A DNA stretch of 64,000 nucleotides from Methylopila jiangsuensis (GCF_027922305.1 NZ_BSFK01000016.1:740565-804564), one strand, 5' to 3'. Positions 41,574 to 53,034 are shown, numbered from the stretch's first letter. Numbers and translations: made by a program. The notes: generated by a model from the letters alone, not told the origin.

Positions 41574-41812
41574 CCCTTTTCCCCGTGGGCTTGTCGAATA
41601 ATCGAGGCGAGGCACTCGACAATTTCTTTACGGGTGTCGTCCTCTTCAATTTCTTCAAACGACCATTTTATGCCGCGGCGGCCTCGCAAATTGGCGACGA
41701 CGCCGCGCGCCGCAAAATGAGCCCAGTCGGGCGAAGGCTCGGCTTCGCCATTGTTGTCGCAGTCGTAAGGATATTTTTCGCCGTGGGTGAGGTCGCCTGA
41801 TGCATCGCTCAT
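41570..41812 (-). CDS. Small acidic hypothetical protein
   Basis: The 80-residue acidic protein begins MSDASGDLTHGEKYPYD and contains an alpha-helical end (EIVECLASIIRQAHG). Its stop and start overlap its neighbours by 4 bases. No motif recognised; it could be a partner of the nuclease, but nothing shows this. Confidence 0.55.
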   Translation of the reverse strand: MSDASGDLTHGEKYPYDCDNNGEAEPSPDWAHFAARGVVANLRGRRGIKWSFEEIEEDDTRKEIVECLASIIRQAHGEKG

Positions 41813-41859
41813 GCTTGTTTCTCCAGGGGCGCGGCGAGAGTGAGGGCGAGGCGGGTCAT
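41809..41859 (-). CDS. 16-residue coupled small ORF
   Basis: An ATG at 41859 overlapping the previous stop opens a 16-codon frame whose TGA overlaps the next ATG. The peptide would be MTRLALTLAAPLEKQA. It fills exactly the gap between two genes, which supports translation, but it is too short to be sure. Confidence 0.4.
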   Translation of the reverse strand: MTRLALTLAAPLEKQA

Positions 41860-42065
41860 CTCTCCCTGATATCGTCGAAATTGCGCTCTGCGAATGGCTG
41901 GTCGTGCTCGCCGCGCGCGAACACGATGATGTCGCGGTCGAAGTCGATTTCGCGCCGCGCGCGCCTGTCCCATCCCCGATGGATGAAGTGCGGACGGCCC
42001 CAGACCTTCACCGCCGACCAGAACTCGTCGCCGCGGAACCAGACGAAGTGGACGTGGCGGGTCAT
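41856..42065 (-). CDS. Small hypothetical protein with aromatic N-terminus
   Basis: The 69-residue protein begins MTRHVHFVWFRGDEFWSAVK and continues with a basic region and DFDRDIIVFARG. It is likely a small alpha/beta domain. It overlaps both neighbours by 4 bases in the leftward operon. No family recognised. Confidence 0.55.
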   Translation of the reverse strand: MTRHVHFVWFRGDEFWSAVKVWGRPHFIHRGWDRRARREIDFDRDIIVFARGEHDQPFAERNFDDIRER

Positions 42066-42379
42066 CGTGGTGTCAGCATGTGCGAGACGATGAGGCTCGC
42101 CATGTCGTCGCGGAGCACGTTGACGCGGACTGGCGTGGCGCGCTCGCCGGTGAACCCAATCGCGACCCAGCATAGGCTCCCGTCGTTTAGGCGCTCGTAG
42201 CGCAGGAGCCACGGACGCCGGTCCTTGCTGTAGCCCAGGGCGGTCAACCCTTCCGCGACCGGGCCTCCGCGGCCGTCGTCGCAGGGCAGGCCGCTACAAA
42301 GCTGCAGGTGCAGGTCGCGCAGGATCGGCGCGCCATCGAGTGGCTCGCTCATGTGCGGATAGCAGATTGGCGGCCTCAT
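42062..42379 (-). CDS. Hypothetical protein of the leftward operon
   Basis: The 105-residue protein begins MRPPICYPHMSEPLDG and has a mixed pattern with LHLQLCSGLPCDDGRGG (three Cys in the protein) and WVAIGFTGERATPVRVNV. No catalytic motif is apparent. Coupled at both ends. Confidence 0.55.
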   Translation of the reverse strand: MRPPICYPHMSEPLDGAPILRDLHLQLCSGLPCDDGRGGPVAEGLTALGYSKDRRPWLLRYERLNDGSLCWVAIGFTGERATPVRVNVLRDDMASLIVSHMLTPR

Positions 42380-42576
42380 GCTCGGCTCCCATCCGGGTGC
42401 GTGGGCGTCACGTCGAATGGAGACGGCTCGCGCCAGATCAGCCGACCGTGGGCGTCCTCGACCCTCAGGGTGCCCGGATTGCATTCGGCGTTGGCGACGG
42501 CTTCGGCATCGGAGCCGAGCTCCAGCGGATACCAGCCGTTCGCGCGGAAGAAGATGTAGACGCGCTTCTTCGCCAT
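42376..42576 (-). CDS. First gene of the leftward operon, hypothetical
   Basis: The 66-residue protein begins MAKKRVYIFFRANGWYPLEL and looks like a small beta domain. GGAGG lies 7 bases before the ATG at 42576. It is downstream of a promoter with an inverted repeat at 42617-42657. Confidence 0.6.
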   Translation of the reverse strand: MAKKRVYIFFRANGWYPLELGSDAEAVANAECNPGTLRVEDAHGRLIWREPSPFDVTPTHPDGSRA

Positions 42577-42616
42577 CACCGCGCCTCCGAGGGGAGGGCG
42601 GGGAGGGAATGGAGAC

Positions 42617-42657
42617 GAGATAGATCAAGGCGTTGGCCGAAACAACCGGTTAACGCC
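42617..42657 (-). promoter_or_regulatory. Promoter and inverted-repeat operator of the leftward operon
   Basis: On the minus strand TTGTTT (42640-42645) is followed 17 bases later by TATCTC (42617-42622). The -35 box lies in the loop of an inverted repeat (GGCGTTGGCCG at 42629-42639 and CGGTTAACGCC at 42647-42657, two mismatches). This suggests repression by a dimeric regulator. The rest of 42658-42884 holds no supported gene. Confidence 0.5.
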
Positions 42658-42884
42658 AAGAGATCGTAAGGCTTCACAGGCGCGCCCGCGTCGCGGCCAG
42701 TGGGCCGCGCACGCTCGCCTGCCCGCCTCTTGCGCCGCGAACGCCCGCGTCACGGGCGTGTTGGTCTTTTGACGAGGATGTCTCGGGCGCGAAATGAATC
42801 CATAAAAGACCCATAAAGCGCCGAACGGGTTCCGGCGGCTCATTGGGGGGCGGCCGGCGCGGCGCTTGGGGACAGGGGGACGAC

Positions 42885-43799
42885 ATGCTGGCCAAACGCC
42901 TGCACGTGCAGCTCAATTCATGGACGCCGAACGACTATTCCGAAAGCCGCGGCCACGTTCACGAGCTGGAATGGTATCTCTGGTTCGAGGGGCGGCTCGC
43001 CTACAGCCTGTTCGATTACGGGCCGAGCGACGTGGTTCCGCTGCCCGGCTACTTCAGGGACACCCGCACCAACCAGATGGCGATCCGGCCGATGATCTAT
43101 CCGCTGGTGGTCGCGAACCGGTTCAAGGTCCGGCTGGTGGCGATCGAGCGGGACGGGCCGCAATGGCTCGATCCGGACGACACCGCCAAGGGCGAGTTCG
43201 TCATCGACATGGACAAGGACCCGCCGCTCTCCACCTGGCGCATCATCGCCGCCGACCCGCGCAACACCGACCTCAACGTGGAGGCCTCGTTCGAGATCAA
43301 ATGGCTCGATTACGTGGTGACGGACGAGATCAAGACGGACGATCCGCCCGCCATCGTCGACACCGGAAACCATCCCTACCCGTGGGGCGCCGCCGTGGTG
43401 GCGTTCGAGCACTGGCTCGGGCTCGGGCGCCGCGCCGATTTCCGCTTCACCGACCAGAACCGCGCCTCGCGCCGGGAATACTGGATGTTCACCGGCGGGC
43501 CCGGCCGGCCTGGGATGGCGAAACGCATGGTGCAGGACGTCTACCGCTTCGGCGTGAACCAGATCGGCCTGCCGAACGACGTCATCAGCAGCCTGTTCGT
43601 GCCGAAGATGCAGACCGGGACGGTGACCGTGACGCTCTACGAGCACGACTTCGGCGACGCCCGCTTCGCCCAGGGCGCCAAGACGTACTTCGGAACCCCC
43701 GGCCTCTACAATCTGAGAGAGCGCGGCTTTGACGACCGGGCCTCGGCGGTGGAGATTTCGCACACCTATCCGAAGCCCAACCCGTCGCCGGTGAACTGA
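42885..43799 (+). CDS. Hypothetical protein with possible beta/gamma-crystallin-like end
   Basis: The 304-residue protein has no signal peptide and no known catalytic motif. An early part has a beta pattern around FEGRLAYSLFDYG; the last 45 residues read VTLYEHDFGDARFAQG, then LRERGFDDRASAVEI, which resembles a beta/gamma-crystallin Greek-key unit. It is the first host-side gene after the prophage. Start at the ATG at 42885 is chosen over one 42 bases upstream because GGGGAC lies closer. Function is unknown. Confidence 0.6.
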   Translation: MLAKRLHVQLNSWTPNDYSESRGHVHELEWYLWFEGRLAYSLFDYGPSDVVPLPGYFRDTRTNQMAIRPMIYPLVVANRFKVRLVAIERDGPQWLDPDDTAKGEFVIDMDKDPPLSTWRIIAADPRNTDLNVEASFEIKWLDYVVTDEIKTDDPPAIVDTGNHPYPWGAAVVAFEHWLGLGRRADFRFTDQNRASRREYWMFTGGPGRPGMAKRMVQDVYRFGVNQIGLPNDVISSLFVPKMQTGTVTVTLYEHDFGDARFAQGAKTYFGTPGLYNLRERGFDDRASAVEISHTYPKPNPSPVN

Positions 43800-43830
43800 A
43801 GGACGGGACGCCGTGACCGGCGGCGGGGCG

Positions 43831-44415
43831 TCAGCGCCCCGCCGTGAAGCGCGGCCTGAGGCGTTCGATCACGCCAGCCGCGTCGATCGCGTCCGCCGCG
43901 GCCGGATCGTCCGCTTTGACCATGCGAATGACGATGTGCCCCATGGGCTTGATCTCGCGGGGGACGCGGATCGAGGACGGTCCGACGTATGGCGTCTTGG
44001 GCGTCAGTCCGGCGCTGAGATAGAGCCGCGACATGTCTGGTTCGCCGCCGGTCGCGAACGACATGTCGGAGCCGCCGGCGGCCGCCTTGAGCACGTTGAA
44101 ATATCCGACGCCGATCTGATTGTCCGTGACGATGAAACGATCATAACCCGCCGCTCGGGTCAGTTCGGCGGCGCGCAGCATGGCCATGCCCTCGACGAAG
44201 CCGAGGCTCGCATAGGCGTTGCCGGCGGATTGCACGCGATACGTGTCCGGACCAAGGCGCTGCTCGGCGTACCCGCCGGTCAGCGCCTGCGGCTGATAGG
44301 TCGTCTCCATGGTGACGCAGCCGCCGAGCGCGCCCAGCGCGGCGGCGAGAAGCGCGAACCGGAGCCGACGCGCGAAGCTGGCGCCGGCGCGAGCCCGGAA
44401 TCGTGTCTGCGGCAT
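43831..44415 (-). CDS. CC0125/CC1285-family lipoprotein
   Basis: The 194-residue protein has a signal sequence and lipobox ALGGC at residues 28-32. The body has TYQPQALTGGYAEQRLGPDT, and a segment FVEGMAMLRAAELTRAAGYD, matching lipoproteins of the CC0125/CC1285 type in alphaproteobacteria. It probably lies in the outer membrane or periplasm. Role unknown. It is divergent from the exporter gene. Confidence 0.8.
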   Translation of the reverse strand: MPQTRFRARAGASFARRLRFALLAAALGALGGCVTMETTYQPQALTGGYAEQRLGPDTYRVQSAGNAYASLGFVEGMAMLRAAELTRAAGYDRFIVTDNQIGVGYFNVLKAAAGGSDMSFATGGEPDMSRLYLSAGLTPKTPYVGPSSIRVPREIKPMGHIVIRMVKADDPAAADAIDAAGVIERLRPRFTAGR

Positions 44416-44523
44416 GAGAGCGTCCCCGATTCGAAGCGTAGGCAGTATATGTCGGCGTGCGATCTGCGCGCCGTGCCGGCGCCGTCGTGCTTTTGTCCCG
44501 ATCCACAGGGAACCGCTCCGCCC

Positions 44524-46323
44524 ATGACGCCGTCCTTTGGCCTGTTCGCCACCTACCGCCGCGCCATCGGGCTGCTCGGGCCGGAGAAGCCGCTCGCGGC
44601 GGCGCTGGTGGCGGGCAACGTGGCGCTGGCGCTCGCCGCCTTCGCCGAGCCGGTGCTGTTCGGCCGCATCGTCGACGCGCTGACCCGGGGCGAGACCGGG
44701 GACCTCGGCCTGATCGCGGCGCTGTGGGCGGGCATCGCGCTCGCGGCCATCGTGGGCCGGGTGCTGGTGGGGCTGAACGCGGACAAGCTCACCCATCGCC
44801 GGCGCCTCGCGGCGCTCACCGAGGCCTTCGGCCACACGCTGTCGCTGCCGCTGAGCTTCCACCGCCGCACCCATTCGGGCCGGGTGGTGAAGGCGCTCGT
44901 CACCGGCGCCAACGCGCTCGCCGACGTGTGGCTCGCCTTCTTCCGCTCCGGCTGCGCCACGCTGGTGGGGCTCGCGGCGCTGCTGCCGGCGAGCCTCGCG
45001 CTCAACCCCTGGCTCGGCCTGATCCTGATCGGCCTCGTGGTCCTGTTCGGCGTCGCTATCACCGCGCTGCTGCGCAAGACCCAGTCGCGGCAGGAGAACG
45101 TGGAGAGCTTCCATTCCGACGTCGCCCAGCGCGCCGCCGACGCGGTGGGCAACGTGGCCGTGGTGCAGAGCTTCGCCCGCATCCGCGCCGAGGTGGGCGG
45201 CCTGCGGGACGTGATGCAGCGCCTGCTGGATGCGCAGATGCCGGTGCTGTCCTGGTGGGCGTGGGCGGCCGCCGCGACCCCCGCCGCGGGCACGCTCACC
45301 GTGCTCGGCGTGGTGCTGGCGGGCGCGGCGCTGAACGCCCAGGGGCTCGCCAGCGTCGGCGACATCGTCACCTTCGCGGCGCTCGCCACGCTTGTGATCG
45401 GCCGGCTCGGCGAGGCGGTGCAGCTCGTCAACATGGCGCTGCTGAACGGGCCGCGCATCGCGGAGCTGCTGGCGCTGCTCGACGCCGCACCCGAGGTGGC
45501 GGAGCGGGAGGGCGCCCGCGATCCGGGCCGGGTGAAGGGCCTGATCGCCTTCGAGGACGTGTCCTTCGCCTATGAGCCGTCCCGGCCCACGCTGGTCGAC
45601 GTCAGCTTCGAGGCCCGTCCCGGCTCCATGGTGGCGCTGGTGGGCGCCACCGGCTCGGGCAAGTCCACCGCGCTGTCGCTGCTTCACCGGGCGTTCGACC
45701 CGCAAGGAGGCCGCGTCGCCATCGACGGGGTGGACATCCGCGACATGACGCTGGACGGGCTCCGGCGGAACATCGGCGTGGTGTTCCAGGAGCCGATGCT
45801 GTTCGCCCGCACCATCGCCGACAACCTGCGCGTCGGCCGGCCCGACGCCACCGACGCCGAGCTGGAGGAGGCTTGCGCCAGGGCCGAGGTGCTCGACGTG
45901 GTGCGCCGGCTGCCGAACGGCTTCCAAACCGAGCTCGGCGAACGCGGCGCCTCGCTCTCGGGCGGCGAGCGCCAGCGTCTCGCCATAGCCCGCGCGCTGC
46001 TGAAGGACCCGCCGATCCTGGTGCTGGACGAGGCCACCAGCGCGCTCGACGCCGGCACCGAGGCGCGGGTGCAGGCGGCGCTGGACGCGGCGCGGGAAGG
46101 CCGCACCACGCTGGTCATCGCCCATCGGCTCGCCACCGTGCGCAGCGCCGATCAGGTGCTGGTGTTCGAGCGCGGCCGCATCGTGGAGCGCGGCCGCTTC
46201 GACGACCTCGCGACCGCCGGCGGCCCGTTCTCGCAGCTCGTCGCAGCCCAGGCGCTGGCGCGGGCCCAGGGCCCGAAGGCGGCGTCCTCCACCGTAAAGG
46301 ACGGGCTCGTGAACGCCCCGTGA
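44524..46323 (+). CDS. ndvA: ABC exporter, cyclic beta-1,2-glucan type (NdvA/ChvA-like)
   Basis: The 599-residue protein is a half-size ABC exporter with six membrane helices (1-310) and an ATPase (340-560). The ATPase has GATGSGKST (about 374-382), LSGGERQR, and ILVLDEATSALDA. The N-terminal segment FAEPVLFGRIVDALTRGE and SWHH/SFHRR-type region resemble NdvA/ChvA, which export beta-1,2-glucan to the periplasm. Orthology is likely but not proven; other lipid or glycan exporters are close in sequence. Confidence 0.8.
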   Translation: MTPSFGLFATYRRAIGLLGPEKPLAAALVAGNVALALAAFAEPVLFGRIVDALTRGETGDLGLIAALWAGIALAAIVGRVLVGLNADKLTHRRRLAALTEAFGHTLSLPLSFHRRTHSGRVVKALVTGANALADVWLAFFRSGCATLVGLAALLPASLALNPWLGLILIGLVVLFGVAITALLRKTQSRQENVESFHSDVAQRAADAVGNVAVVQSFARIRAEVGGLRDVMQRLLDAQMPVLSWWAWAAAATPAAGTLTVLGVVLAGAALNAQGLASVGDIVTFAALATLVIGRLGEAVQLVNMALLNGPRIAELLALLDAAPEVAEREGARDPGRVKGLIAFEDVSFAYEPSRPTLVDVSFEARPGSMVALVGATGSGKSTALSLLHRAFDPQGGRVAIDGVDIRDMTLDGLRRNIGVVFQEPMLFARTIADNLRVGRPDATDAELEEACARAEVLDVVRRLPNGFQTELGERGASLSGGERQRLAIARALLKDPPILVLDEATSALDAGTEARVQAALDAAREGRTTLVIAHRLATVRSADQVLVFERGRIVERGRFDDLATAGGPFSQLVAAQALARAQGPKAASSTVKDGLVNAP

Positions 46324-46449
46324 TTGGCAAGCGGGGGCGCGGGAGGTACAACGGTCCGCGTCGGCCGGCCCCCCGCCGCCGCGCGGCCGGGGGGCGCGGC
46401 GCGGCTTCCGCCGATCCCCGTCCGACGCAAGCGCGAGTTCCACCGCCCC

Positions 46450-47817
46450 ATGCTTCAGACCTTCCGCCGCCGCGCCGCCATGTGGCTCGCCATCGCCGCC
46501 GCCGCGGGCCTCGCCCTGCCGGCGCAGGCCCAGCCCGTGCTGGTGGCCGACATCGCCACCGGGCAGGTGCTTGAGGCCAACGAGGCCACAACGCCGTGGT
46601 ATCCGGCGTCGCTCACCAAGCTGATGAGCACCTACGTGGTGCTGACGGCGGTGCGCAACGGCAAGCTCCGTCTCGACACGCCGCTGATCTACACCGCCCG
46701 CGCCCAGGCCGAGCCCCCGAGCAAGATGGGCTTCCAGGTGGGCCAGACGGTCACCGTGGACGACGCGCTGAAGATGCTGATGGTTCAATCGGCCAACGAC
46801 ATCGCCTTCCTGCTGGCGGAGGGCGTGTCCGGCTCGGTGGAGGGCTTCGTGGCGGACATGAACCGCACCGCCCGCCAGCTCGGCATGACCAACACCAATT
46901 TCGTCAACCCCAACGGCCTTCCGGTGCGTCCCGGTCCGGACCTGCAGCGCACCACCGCGCGGGACATGGCGCTGCTCGCCACCGCCCTCTACCGGGATTT
47001 TCCGGGGCAGGCCGGGCTGTTCTCGCTCGACGCCATCCAGATCGGCGACCGCATCCTGCGCAACCACAACGGGCTGATCGGCCGCTATCCGGGCGCGGAC
47101 GGCATGAAGACCGGCTATGTCTGCTCCTCCGGCTTCAACGTGGTGGCGACCGCGTCGCGCGGCGGCCGGCGGCTGGTGGCGGTGGTGCTGGGCTCCCAGA
47201 CGCCGATCGAGCGCTCCGAGACCGCGATCGACGCCTTCGAGCGCGGCTTCGCGGCCACCACCGCGCGGGGCACGCTCGCGGGCCTGCCGCAGACGGTGGG
47301 CGCCTTCCCCGTCGACCTGCGCGAGAAGATGTGCGGCAAGTCCACCGCCAAGGCCCGCGCCGAGCGCAAGCTCGACCCGACGGGCCACCCGTGGCGGCCG
47401 ATCCTGATGTCGAAGACGCAGGTCAGCCCGGTGCGGGTCTACGCCACACCGGCGCCGAACGCGCCGGCGGCGGCCCCGAAGCCGAGCGGCCTCGACGAGG
47501 ACGCCCCGACCGCCTTCGCGCCCGCGGCCGCAGCCGCCACGGGCGCCGCCGCGGCGGTGGCGGGCGCCAAGGCGACGTCCGGCGCGGCCAAAGCCAAGTC
47601 GCTGCGCGTCGACGCGCCCAAGAAAAAGGCTGCGAAGCCCGCCGCCAAGGCCGCCAAGAAGGACGGCCGGGTGAAGGTGGAGCTTGCGCCCAAGACCGGA
47701 GCCAAGGCCGCACCCAAGACGGGGGCGAAGACGCTCGGGGCGGGGACCGTCGCGCCGCAGCCGCTGTCGGGCTCCATCGGCCGCAACGCCCAGCCGGCCG
47801 GGCCGTCCGCGTTCTGA
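46450..47817 (+). CDS. D-alanyl-D-alanine carboxypeptidase (S11)
   Basis: The 455-residue protein has a signal peptide (cleavage near AQAQ, residues 25-28) and an S11 serine peptidase domain with S54-x-x-K57 in PASLTKL, S114-A-N116, and K220-T-G222. It removes the last D-Ala from muropeptides in the periplasm. The C-terminal region after about 330 is Ala/Lys/Pro-rich and low in complexity, unlike the classical C-terminal beta domain, and may bind the wall or membrane surface. Length and order match dac-type enzymes. Confidence 0.9.
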   Translation: MLQTFRRRAAMWLAIAAAAGLALPAQAQPVLVADIATGQVLEANEATTPWYPASLTKLMSTYVVLTAVRNGKLRLDTPLIYTARAQAEPPSKMGFQVGQTVTVDDALKMLMVQSANDIAFLLAEGVSGSVEGFVADMNRTARQLGMTNTNFVNPNGLPVRPGPDLQRTTARDMALLATALYRDFPGQAGLFSLDAIQIGDRILRNHNGLIGRYPGADGMKTGYVCSSGFNVVATASRGGRRLVAVVLGSQTPIERSETAIDAFERGFAATTARGTLAGLPQTVGAFPVDLREKMCGKSTAKARAERKLDPTGHPWRPILMSKTQVSPVRVYATPAPNAPAAAPKPSGLDEDAPTAFAPAAAAATGAAAAVAGAKATSGAAKAKSLRVDAPKKKAAKPAAKAAKKDGRVKVELAPKTGAKAAPKTGAKTLGAGTVAPQPLSGSIGRNAQPAGPSAF

Positions 47818-47833
47818 CGGCCGCGCCTGCGCC

Positions 47834-48871
47834 ATGCCCGATCCGCGCCGCCCGGAGCCGCTGCCGCTCGTCCTGCTCACGGGCTTCCTCGGCGCGGGCA
47901 AGACCACGCTGCTGAACCGGCTGCTGCGCGATCCGGCGCTGGCGAACGCCGCCGTGCTGGTGAACGAGCTCGGCGAGATCGGCGTCGACCACCTGCTGGT
48001 GGAGCATGCGGAGGAGGGCGTCATCGCGCTCGCCGGCGGCTGCCTGTGCTGCGGCGTGCGCGGCGAGCTGGTGGACGCGCTGGAGAACCTGCTCCGGGCC
48101 CGAGACAACGGACGCCTGCCGCCGTTCGACCGGCTGGTGATCGAGACCACGGGCCTCGCGGATCCCGCGCCCGCGCTGCAGACGCTGATGCTGCACCCCT
48201 ATCTGGCGCTCCGGTTCCATCTCGCCGCCGTGGTGACGGTGGTGGACGCCTCCGACGGCGGCGCCACGCTTCTCGCTTCGCCCGAGGCGGCGCGGCAGGC
48301 GGCGATGGCCGACCGGATCGTCCTGTCCAAGACCGATCTCGCCACGCCCGAACAGTTCGCCGCCACCCGCGCGGCGGTCGCCCGTCTGGCGCCGACGGCG
48401 GAGGTGGCGAGCGCCACGGAGGCGGACGCCGCCGCGCTGCTCGCCCCTGCGGAAGGGCCGCGCCGGGGGCTCGACGCCGCCCCTCTCGGCCACGGCGCCG
48501 TGCGCGCCGTCAGCATGGAGAGCGAGGCGCCGCTGACGCGGGCGGCCTACGACCTGTTCGTGGAGCTGCTGCGCTCGGCCCACGCCGCCAAGCTGCTGCG
48601 GCTGAAAGGTCTGGTGCGGCTGGTGGAGGAGCCGGATCGGCCGCTGCTGGTGCAGGGCGTGCGCCATGTGTTCGCGGAGCCGCGCGTCCTCGACGCCTGG
48701 CCCGACGACGACCGGCGCACCCGGCTCGTCGCCATCGGCGAGGGACTGGAGCCCGGCCTGCTCGCCGGGCTCTACGCCGCCTTCGCCGGGCAGGTCGCGC
48801 CGGACCGGCCGGACCGCGCGGCGCTGACCGAGAATCCGCTGGCGCCGCGCTCCGGCGGCCTTCTCGGTTAA
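47834..48871 (+). CDS. COG0523/CobW-family GTPase metallochaperone
   Basis: The 345-residue protein has Walker A GFLGAGKTT (17-25), the metal-binding CLCC (C70, C72, C73), and a Walker B at VIETTGLADP. The C-terminal domain has GLVRLVEEPDRPLLVQGV and the typical ending. Members insert zinc, cobalt or nitrile hydratase metal; the target here is not evident. It lies 16 bases after the carboxypeptidase. Confidence 0.85.
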   Translation: MPDPRRPEPLPLVLLTGFLGAGKTTLLNRLLRDPALANAAVLVNELGEIGVDHLLVEHAEEGVIALAGGCLCCGVRGELVDALENLLRARDNGRLPPFDRLVIETTGLADPAPALQTLMLHPYLALRFHLAAVVTVVDASDGGATLLASPEAARQAAMADRIVLSKTDLATPEQFAATRAAVARLAPTAEVASATEADAAALLAPAEGPRRGLDAAPLGHGAVRAVSMESEAPLTRAAYDLFVELLRSAHAAKLLRLKGLVRLVEEPDRPLLVQGVRHVFAEPRVLDAWPDDDRRTRLVAIGEGLEPGLLAGLYAAFAGQVAPDRPDRAALTENPLAPRSGGLLG

Positions 48872-48991
48872 CGTTATCCCACCGCTCTGGACACCGCCCG
48901 CCGGGGCGGGCTTCATGGGCGGCGAACGCAACGATACGACGCGCCGAAGCCTGTCCGCTCAGGCTGCACGGCGCGCAGCGGGAGGTGGTTC

Positions 48992-50800
48992 ATGGCTCGG
49001 GCGTCACGACTGACGCGGGAATGGCGCTGCGTCACCGGCGCGCTGAGGGCGCTGAGGGCGACGACCCATATCGGCCGCAACCGCTCCCGGGTGTTCCCGC
49101 ATGTGGTGGCGGAGCTCGCCGCGAAACACCGCGACCGGATCGCGCTGATCTCGGACCGGGAGACCTTCACCTACGCCGAGCTCGACGCCCGCGCCAACGC
49201 TTACGCCCGCTGGGCGAAGGCGAACGGCGTCGGCAAGGGCGACGTGGTGGCGCTGATGTCGCTCAACCGGCCGGACTATCTGGCCTTCTGGGTCGGCGTC
49301 ACGCGGGTCGGCGGCGTGGTCGCGCTGCTCAACACCAACCTGACCGGCGCGCCGCTCGCCCATTGCGTCAGCATCGTCGCGCCGAAGCACGTGGTGGTGG
49401 GCGCCGACCTGGCGGAGGCTTACGCCGGGGCCGAGGCGCTGGTGACCCATCAGCCCCCGCCGCAGGTCTGGGTCCATGGCGGCGAGGCGCAGGGCTGGCC
49501 GCGGGTGGACCTCGCCGCCGAAGCGCTCGGGCGCGCGCCGCTGCGGGCCGAGGAGCTGCCGGCGCTCTCCATCGACGACCGGGCGCTGTTCATCTACACC
49601 AGCGGCACCACCGGCATGCCCAAGGCCGCCAACATCAACCATTACCGGCTGATGGCGATCTCCCACGGCTTCATGGGCGTGATGGGAATCCGGCCCGACG
49701 ACCGCATGTACGACTGCCTGCCGATGTACCACACGGTGGGCGGCGTCATCGCCGCCTGCGCGCCGCTGCTTGTGGGCGGCTCGGTGGTGATCCGGGAGAA
49801 GTTCCGCGCCAGTTCGTTCTGGGACGACGTGGCGGCCACCGACTGCACCATGATCGAATACATCGGCGAACTCTGCCGCTACCTGATCCACACGCCTGTG
49901 AGCGAGGGCGAAACGCGCCACAAGGTCCGGCTCGCCTGCGGCAACGGCATGCGGCCGGACGTGTGGCCGACCTTCGTGGAGCGCTTCCGCATCCCGCGGG
50001 TGCTGGAATGGTACGCGGCGACGGAGGGCAACGTGGCGCTGTTCAACTTCGACGGCGCCGAGGGAGCGGTCGGGCGCATCCCGTTCTACATGAAGCGGAA
50101 ATTTCCCACCAAGGTGGTGCGCTTCGACATGGAGGCGGGCGAGCCCGTGCGCGGCCCGGACGGGCGCTGCATCGAATGCGCGGCCGGAGAGGTGGGCGAG
50201 ATCATCGGCCGCATCCTGAACGACCCGTCCAAGCCCTCCATGCGCTTCGAGGGCTACGCCGACCCGGAGGCGACCCGCCGCAAGATCCTCGCCGACGCCT
50301 TCGAGCCCGGCGACCGCTGGTTCCGCACCGGCGACCTGATGCGCCAGGACGAGCAGGGCTATTTCTATTTCGTCGACCGCATCGGCGACACCTTCCGCTG
50401 GAAGGGCGAGAACGTGGCCACCTCCGAGGTCGCCGAGACCATCTCGGTGTTTCCCGGCGTCCGAGACGTGAACGTCTACGGCGTCCGCATCCCCGGCTAC
50501 GACGGCCGCGCCGGCATGGCGCTGGTCGCGCCGGGGGAGGGCGGCGTCGATCTTGCGGGCCTGCACGAGCATGTGCGCCGGAACCTTCCGCACTACGCCC
50601 GTCCGGTGTTCCTGCGGCTCGCGCCGGAGGTGGAGGTCACCGGCACGCTGAAGCAGCGCAAGGTGGATCTGGTGGACGAGGGCGCCGATCCGTCGCGGGT
50701 GCGCGATCCGCTCTACTTCGCCCACCCGACGGACGGCCGCTATGTGCCGCTCGACGCCGCGCTCTACGACGCGATCGCGACCCAGCGCCTGCGGCCGTGA
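48992..50800 (+). CDS. Long-chain or very-long-chain acyl-CoA synthetase (FATP-type)
   Basis: The 602-residue protein belongs to the AMP-forming ligases. The P-loop-like motif is FIYTSGTTGMPKAANINHYR, the adenylate motif YAATEGN, and the hinge region RWFRTGDLMRQDEQGYFYFVDR, then GDTFRWKGENVATSE. This last motif characterises the FATP/FadD2-type very-long-chain branch. It would activate fatty acids as CoA esters. Preceded by a GGGAGG-like site. Confidence 0.88.
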   Translation: MARASRLTREWRCVTGALRALRATTHIGRNRSRVFPHVVAELAAKHRDRIALISDRETFTYAELDARANAYARWAKANGVGKGDVVALMSLNRPDYLAFWVGVTRVGGVVALLNTNLTGAPLAHCVSIVAPKHVVVGADLAEAYAGAEALVTHQPPPQVWVHGGEAQGWPRVDLAAEALGRAPLRAEELPALSIDDRALFIYTSGTTGMPKAANINHYRLMAISHGFMGVMGIRPDDRMYDCLPMYHTVGGVIAACAPLLVGGSVVIREKFRASSFWDDVAATDCTMIEYIGELCRYLIHTPVSEGETRHKVRLACGNGMRPDVWPTFVERFRIPRVLEWYAATEGNVALFNFDGAEGAVGRIPFYMKRKFPTKVVRFDMEAGEPVRGPDGRCIECAAGEVGEIIGRILNDPSKPSMRFEGYADPEATRRKILADAFEPGDRWFRTGDLMRQDEQGYFYFVDRIGDTFRWKGENVATSEVAETISVFPGVRDVNVYGVRIPGYDGRAGMALVAPGEGGVDLAGLHEHVRRNLPHYARPVFLRLAPEVEVTGTLKQRKVDLVDEGADPSRVRDPLYFAHPTDGRYVPLDAALYDAIATQRLRP

Positions 50801-52984
<2,184 letters not shown>

Positions 52985-53007
52985 GGGGCGGCGCTGACGA
53001 GCTGGGA

Positions 53008-53034
53008 GCGCCCGTCGCGGTTCGCGACGGGCGC
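53008..53034 (+). terminator. Hairpin after thiC
   Basis: GCGCCCGTCGCG (53008-53019) and CGCGACGGGCGC (53023-53034) form a perfect 12-bp stem with a 3-base loop. There is no T-run, so termination may be Rho-linked or the hairpin may protect the mRNA end. Confidence 0.55.

Noticed and set aside
1-42657. Gene transfer agent as an explanation for the phage-like cluster
   Set aside because: Replication genes, an antirepressor, large appendage genes and TerS/HNH packaging genes point to a prophage, not to a GTA cluster.
42577-42884. attR core at the right edge of the prophage
   Set aside because: Without the left end, a direct repeat cannot be tested. The inverted repeat at 42629 is better explained as an operator.
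43831-48150. A 1,439-codon open frame on the minus strand
   Set aside because: It runs opposite four well-supported genes and shows only low-complexity Arg/His-rich translation. It is a GC-driven shadow; only its last 195 codons (43831-44415) match a real lipoprotein gene.
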